From the NCBI GenBank assembly GCA_965119215.1, contig CBCPKK010000017.1, positions 62,001 to 126,000 of the forward strand: a stretch of 64,000 nt of DNA, in the 5' to 3' direction. This stretch comes from Buttiauxella sp965119215 (lineage in GTDB: Bacteria > Pseudomonadota > Gammaproteobacteria > Enterobacterales > Enterobacteriaceae). Positions 60,393-64,000 of this stretch are shown here, in pieces; positions within the stretch are counted from its first letter, which is position 1; each line of letters begins with the position of its first letter. The notes under the pieces are model-generated. The model saw only the letters and a list, made by a program, of their open reading frames with translations. It was not told the origin of the DNA and did no database searches. A program made the position numbers and the translations under genes.

Positions 60393-60426
60393 TAAGTATT
60401 GCCACCCGGTTCTGGGTGGCAATTTG

Positions 60427-61437
60427 CTAAATCACCATCCACAACAAAATCATCACCACAATTAACGCCATAAGAGCCATTCCTGGGCGCGTACTCACTA
60501 TCTTCAGCGGCTCGATAAACGGCGCCCAAATAGGGCTGACGATGGGCTGAATATTCTGCGCTTCAAGTGCTGCGGGCTGGCGCTCTGCACGCTTTAAAAA
60601 CACCTGATTCAAAATATCCTGCACCTGTGCTGCGGTGAGTACTGTCTGCGGCGCGGCCTGAAAACGCTGCTGGGAATAATCTGTCATCTCTTTCCACTCA
60701 GCCGGTTCCAGCGGCTGTTTTAGCGCCGCCTGAATGGTATGCAGCGTTGGCGCATTCTGTTGGCTCAGTGTCTGGCGTGCCTGTAGCCAGGTGGTCAGCA
60801 ACGTGAAGTGTTTTGCCGGAATCAGCTCACCCGTTTTCACGCCCGAAAGCTCAAGCATTGATTGCCAGATTAACTTGCTGGACTCGCCAGTGGCGGCAGT
60901 GAGCTTTGCGACCTGTTTATTTAATGAATTATGTTCGGCAGGTAGCAGTGGGCGATCGGTTGCCGGGCGCTGCTGCGGTTGTGGAATCGCCAACTGGTTA
61001 TTTTGTAATAACGTGAGTACGCTTTTTAATTGCTGCGGCGTGAGTTGGCTGAGCGCTGTCTGGCCAAACTCCTGGCGAATATAATCGCTAACGGCCTGGC
61101 GATTATTCCCCTGCGGCAAAAGCTCACTAAGCTGCTGCACAACCTGGCGCGTGGCATGCGTCGTTTGGGCTGTATTCAAGCGCTGATTAAGATTTTGTTC
61201 AGCTGCGGGGAAATTACGCGACAACAACGGCGTTTCACCTTTTAGCCCGAGATCATGCTTTAGCCCCGCCCACACTTCGGCACTTTGTTGCTGACTGAGT
61301 GCAACAATGCGCGTTATCAAACGTTCCAGTACGGTACGTTGCTGAGTGGAAAGCGGAAATTCGCCTGCCGTGGAAGTTGTGGAGGGAGGTTCCCCCGGAG
61401 GACGAGCAGCCGCCCCCTGAATGGGTTGCATAGTCAT
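60427..61437 (-). CDS. flk: Flagella biosynthesis regulator Flk
   Basis: A 336-residue protein. A Pro/Gly/Gln-rich N-terminus is followed by helical, Gln-rich repeats (PLLSRNFPAAEQNLNQRL; ATDRPLLPAEHN), and a single C-terminal membrane span (about 315-335) makes it tail-anchored. In Salmonella Flk keeps hook-type substrates from being secreted too early. An alternative ATG two codons later (61431) matches the E. coli start better. Divergent from pdxB. Confidence 0.92.
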   Translation of the reverse strand: MTMQPIQGAAARPPGEPPSTTSTAGEFPLSTQQRTVLERLITRIVALSQQQSAEVWAGLKHDLGLKGETPLLSRNFPAAEQNLNQRLNTAQTTHATRQVVQQLSELLPQGNNRQAVSDYIRQEFGQTALSQLTPQQLKSVLTLLQNNQLAIPQPQQRPATDRPLLPAEHNSLNKQVAKLTAATGESSKLIWQSMLELSGVKTGELIPAKHFTLLTTWLQARQTLSQQNAPTLHTIQAALKQPLEPAEWKEMTDYSQQRFQAAPQTVLTAAQVQDILNQVFLKRAERQPAALEAQNIQPIVSPIWAPFIEPLKIVSTRPGMALMALIVVMILLWMVI

Positions 61438-61534
61438 AAATCCTTTGTCGATCCCCGGCTCAAGTATGCCAGGACGACAGATTATGGCACACTATCAGGC
61501 TTATTCTCGACGATTAACCGAACAGGTAGCTAAC

Positions 61535-62671
61535 GTGAAAATCCTCGTTGACGAAAATATGCCCTATGCACGCGAATTGTTTAGTCGCCTTGGCGATGTA
61601 ACAGCCGTTGCAGGGCGTCCAATTCCGGTATCCGAACTGGCTGATGCCGAAGCATTAATGGTGCGTTCGGTCACCAAAGTGAATGCCGATTTGCTTGACG
61701 GCAAAGGCATCAAATTTGTGGGAACGGCAACGGCGGGCACTGACCACGTTGACGAACACTACTTAGAACGTGCGGGCATCGCTTTTTCAGCAGCTCCTGG
61801 CTGCAATGCCATTGCGGTTGTCGAGTACGTCTTTTCCTCTCTGTTAATGTTAGCCGAACGTGACGGTTTCCAGCTCACTGACCGCACCGTGGGTATTGTC
61901 GGTGTGGGTAACGTTGGTTCCCGTTTACAGGCGCGCCTGCAAGCCTTTGGCGTTCGCACACTGCTGTGCGATCCTCCTCGTGCCGATCGCGGTGACGAAG
62001 GCGATTTCGTTTCGCTGGAACAAGTTGTTCGCGAAGCGGATGTGCTGACGTTCCATACGCCGCTGTTTAAAGATGGCCCGTATAAATCCTTGCATCTTGC
62101 CGATGAAAAACTCATCTCAAGCCTCAAGCCTGGTACGATTCTGATTAACGCCTGCCGTGGCCCGGTTGTTGATAATGCCGCCTTGCTGAAATGCCTGAAA
62201 AACGGCCAGCATCTTAGCGTCGTGCTGGATGTCTGGGAGCCAGAACCAGAACTCAACGTAGAGTTGCTGGATAAAGTCGATATTGGTACTGCCCATATTG
62301 CAGGCTACACGCTGGAAGGCAAAGCGCGTGGCACCACGCAAGTCTTTGAAGCTTTTAGCCAGTTTATTGGCAAGCACCAGCAGGTTGCCTTGGATGCTTT
62401 GCTTCCTGCACCTGAGTTTGGCCGCATTACTCTGCATGGCCCTCTGGATCAGGCGACACTCAAAAGACTGGTTCATCTGGTGTATGATGTGCGCCGCGAT
62501 GATGCACCGTTGCGTAAAGTGGCCGGTATTCCTGGTGAGTTTGACAAGTTACGCAAAAATTATCAGGAACGTCGTGAGTGGTCATCGCTCTATATCCAGT
62601 GTGATGATGAAGCTGCGGCAGCCATGCTACAAAAGCTGGGCTTTGGCGCTATCTATCACGCCGTGCGTTAA
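61535..62671 (+). CDS. pdxB: Erythronate-4-phosphate dehydrogenase
   Basis: A 378-residue NAD-dependent D-2-hydroxyacid dehydrogenase, second step of PLP synthesis. NAD motif GIVGVGNVGSRL (about 120-131); catalytic Arg in NACRGPVVDN, Glu in EPEPELN and His in AHIAGYT. C-terminal dimer domain from about 290. The start is GTG 61535 (MKILVDENMP); the open frame runs 38 codons upstream without similarity. usg and truA follow. Confidence 0.97.
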   Translation: MKILVDENMPYARELFSRLGDVTAVAGRPIPVSELADAEALMVRSVTKVNADLLDGKGIKFVGTATAGTDHVDEHYLERAGIAFSAAPGCNAIAVVEYVFSSLLMLAERDGFQLTDRTVGIVGVGNVGSRLQARLQAFGVRTLLCDPPRADRGDEGDFVSLEQVVREADVLTFHTPLFKDGPYKSLHLADEKLISSLKPGTILINACRGPVVDNAALLKCLKNGQHLSVVLDVWEPEPELNVELLDKVDIGTAHIAGYTLEGKARGTTQVFEAFSQFIGKHQQVALDALLPAPEFGRITLHGPLDQATLKRLVHLVYDVRRDDAPLRKVAGIPGEFDKLRKNYQERREWSSLYIQCDDEAAAAMLQKLGFGAIYHAVR

Positions 62672-62744
62672 AACAAACAATCCTTCTCGTCTTCCCGGCA
62701 TACAGCCGGGGAGATACTGCTATTTAAGTCTGGAGTAAACCAAC

Positions 62745-63758
62745 ATGTCTGAAGGCTGGAATATTGCCGTTTTAGGTGCCACGGGTGCCGTAGGCGCAGC
62801 TGTGATTGAACTGCTTGCTGAACGCCAGTTCCCGGTTGGTGAATTGTATGCCCTGGCGCGTAATGACAGCGCTGGTGAAAATATCCGTTATGAAGGTAAA
62901 ACCGTGATGGTTCAGGATGCTGAATCATTTGACTGGACTCAGGTTCAGCTCGCGTTCTTTGTCGCTGGTGTGGAAGCGTCCGCGCGTTTCGCGGAAGAAG
63001 CGTGCAACGCAGGTTGCCTGGTTATCGACTCTAGCGGCCTGTTTGCCATGGAACACGATGTGCCGTTAGTGGTGCCTGACGTGAATCCTTTTGTGCTGGG
63101 TGAATACCGCAATCGCAACCTGGTTGCCGTTGCCGACAGCCTGACCAGCCAGTTGCTGACTGCGCTGAAACCGCTTATCGAACAAGGCGGTTTGTCACGT
63201 ATTCAGGTCACTAACATACTGGCAGCATCTGGCCGTGGGAAAAGTGCGGTAGACGCGCTGGCAGGGCAGAGTGCTCGTTTGCTTAACGGCTTGCCTATCG
63301 AAGAAGCCGATCTGTTTGGTCGCCAACTGGCCTTTAACATGCTGCCGTTAGTGCCAGACGCTGAAGGTAGCATTCCGGCAGAACGTCGCCTGGTGAACGA
63401 AGTGCGTAAAGTGTTGCAGGACGAAGGCGTGCTGATTTCTGCAAGCTATGTTCAGGCTCCGGTGTTTTACGGCCATGCGCAAATGGTTAACTTTGAAGCC
63501 ATGCGCCCGTTAGCGGCGGAAGAAGCGCGTGATGCGTTTGGTCAGTTTGAAGATATCGAGCTGTCTGGAGAAGGGGAGTACCCGACTCAGGTTTCCGATG
63601 CCTCCGGCAGCGCCCACCTTTCCATTGGCTGTATCCACAACGATTACGGCATGCCAGAGCAGATTCAATTCTGGTCTGTCGCGGATAACGTGCGTTTTGG
63701 TGGCGCGCTGATGGCCGTGAAAACCGCTGAAAAATTAGTGCAGGAGTTTATGTACTAA
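62745..63758 (+). CDS. usg: Usg, aspartate-semialdehyde-dehydrogenase-like protein
   Basis: A 337-residue protein of the Asd family fold. NADP motif GATGAVGAAVIELL at residues 9-22. At the place of the catalytic cysteine of Asd the sequence reads VADSLTSQLLTALKP with no cysteine, so it should lack Asd activity. Function unknown. Its stop overlaps the truA start by one base. Confidence 0.94.
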   Translation: MSEGWNIAVLGATGAVGAAVIELLAERQFPVGELYALARNDSAGENIRYEGKTVMVQDAESFDWTQVQLAFFVAGVEASARFAEEACNAGCLVIDSSGLFAMEHDVPLVVPDVNPFVLGEYRNRNLVAVADSLTSQLLTALKPLIEQGGLSRIQVTNILAASGRGKSAVDALAGQSARLLNGLPIEEADLFGRQLAFNMLPLVPDAEGSIPAERRLVNEVRKVLQDEGVLISASYVQAPVFYGHAQMVNFEAMRPLAAEEARDAFGQFEDIELSGEGEYPTQVSDASGSAHLSIGCIHNDYGMPEQIQFWSVADNVRFGGALMAVKTAEKLVQEFMY

Positions 63759-64000
63759 TGTCCGACGAGTTGCTTGAAACCCCTCTTCATAAGATTGCAC
63801 TCGGCATTGAATACGACGGCAGCAAATATTGCGGCTGGCAACGCCAGAATGACGTGCGCAGCGTGCAGGAGAAGCTTGAAAAAGCTCTCTCTAAGGTGGC
63901 CGATGAGCCGATCAGCGTTTTCTGCGCCGGGCGGACCGACACGGGCGTTCATGCTACCGGCCAGGTTGTGCATTTTGAAACACGCGTGCAGCGTAAAGAT
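63758..64000 (+). CDS. truA: tRNA pseudouridine synthase TruA, N-terminal part (3' end outside window)
   Basis: The first 81 residues of the enzyme that makes pseudouridine at tRNA positions 38-40. ALGIEYDGSKYCGWQRQ opens the fold, and the catalytic aspartate is in CAGRTDTGVHATGQ. ATG overlaps the usg TAA. Continues past the window end. Confidence 0.95.
   Translation, partial: MSDELLETPLHKIALGIEYDGSKYCGWQRQNDVRSVQEKLEKALSKVADEPISVFCAGRTDTGVHATGQVVHFETRVQRKD

Noticed and set aside
62745..63758. Aspartate-semialdehyde dehydrogenase (asd)
   Set aside because: The protein lacks the catalytic cysteine and its position between pdxB and truA is that of usg.

Overview
The window is chromosomal DNA of an enterobacterium close to Escherichia, Enterobacter, Kluyvera and Buttiauxella. 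From ligA to truA the gene order is essentially the E. coli K-12 order read in one direction: ligA-ypeB-yfeH-yfeR, lysV/valYXU, gltX, yfeC, two tRNA-Ala, pdeA, nupC/mntH, ypeC, yfeO, glk, ypdBA, alaC, ypdK, then argW-yfdC, mlaA, fadL, yfcZ, fadIJ, sixA, smrB, prmB, aroC, mepA, yfcA, epmC, yfcL, mnmC, fabB, yfcJ, flk, pdxB, usg, truA. Proteins resemble E. coli closely but not identically. The presence of ipdC points to an Enterobacter/Kluyvera/Buttiauxella-type relative rather than E. coli. The genus cannot be fixed from the window alone.

Region by region: 1-6.8 kb holds the end of ligA, a small transporter/regulator pair (yfeH/yfeR), a tRNA-Lys/Val operon with an unusual repeated tRNA 3' end, gltX, yfeC and two tRNA-Ala genes. 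7-11 kb holds a c-di-GMP phosphodiesterase and a diguanylate cyclase side by side. 11-25 kb holds nucleoside and manganese uptake (nupC, mntH), ypeC, an aldo-keto reductase, indolepyruvate decarboxylase (ipdC), yfeO, glucokinase, the YpdAB pyruvate-type two-component system, a DUF1479 protein and the alanine aminotransferase gene alaC. 25-35 kb is the accessory stretch, where E. coli carries other genes and the CPS-53 prophage. It has two MFS drug exporters, a DUF421 pair, a lipoprotein amino-acid racemase, an orphan pxpA, an AT-rich kinase-like gene, a yaiL-type gene, a C4-like phage antisense-RNA module with two coupled small genes, and a lipoprotein beside argW.

36-43 kb is a complete cytochrome c maturation operon (ccmABCDEFGH) sitting between yfdC and mlaA. 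43-50 kb is fatty-acid uptake and the anaerobic beta-oxidation genes (fadL, fadIJ), both with FadR-like boxes. 50-64 kb is housekeeping: RNA and ribosome functions (smrB, prmB, mnmC, truA, epmC), shikimate (aroC), cell wall (mepA), fatty-acid synthesis (fabB, with a FabR palindrome in its promoter spacer) and PLP synthesis (pdxB).

The most unusual things are the C4-like module with TGATG-coupled ORFs at 33.6-34.3 kb, the rtT-like duplicated tRNA-Lys 3' end at 3.65-3.87 kb, and the hairpin that presents the Shine-Dalgarno of the lipoprotein racemase at 30.04 kb. No CRISPR array, insertion sequence, intact prophage or replication origin was seen. Gene names rest on recalled family sequences; no database search was run.
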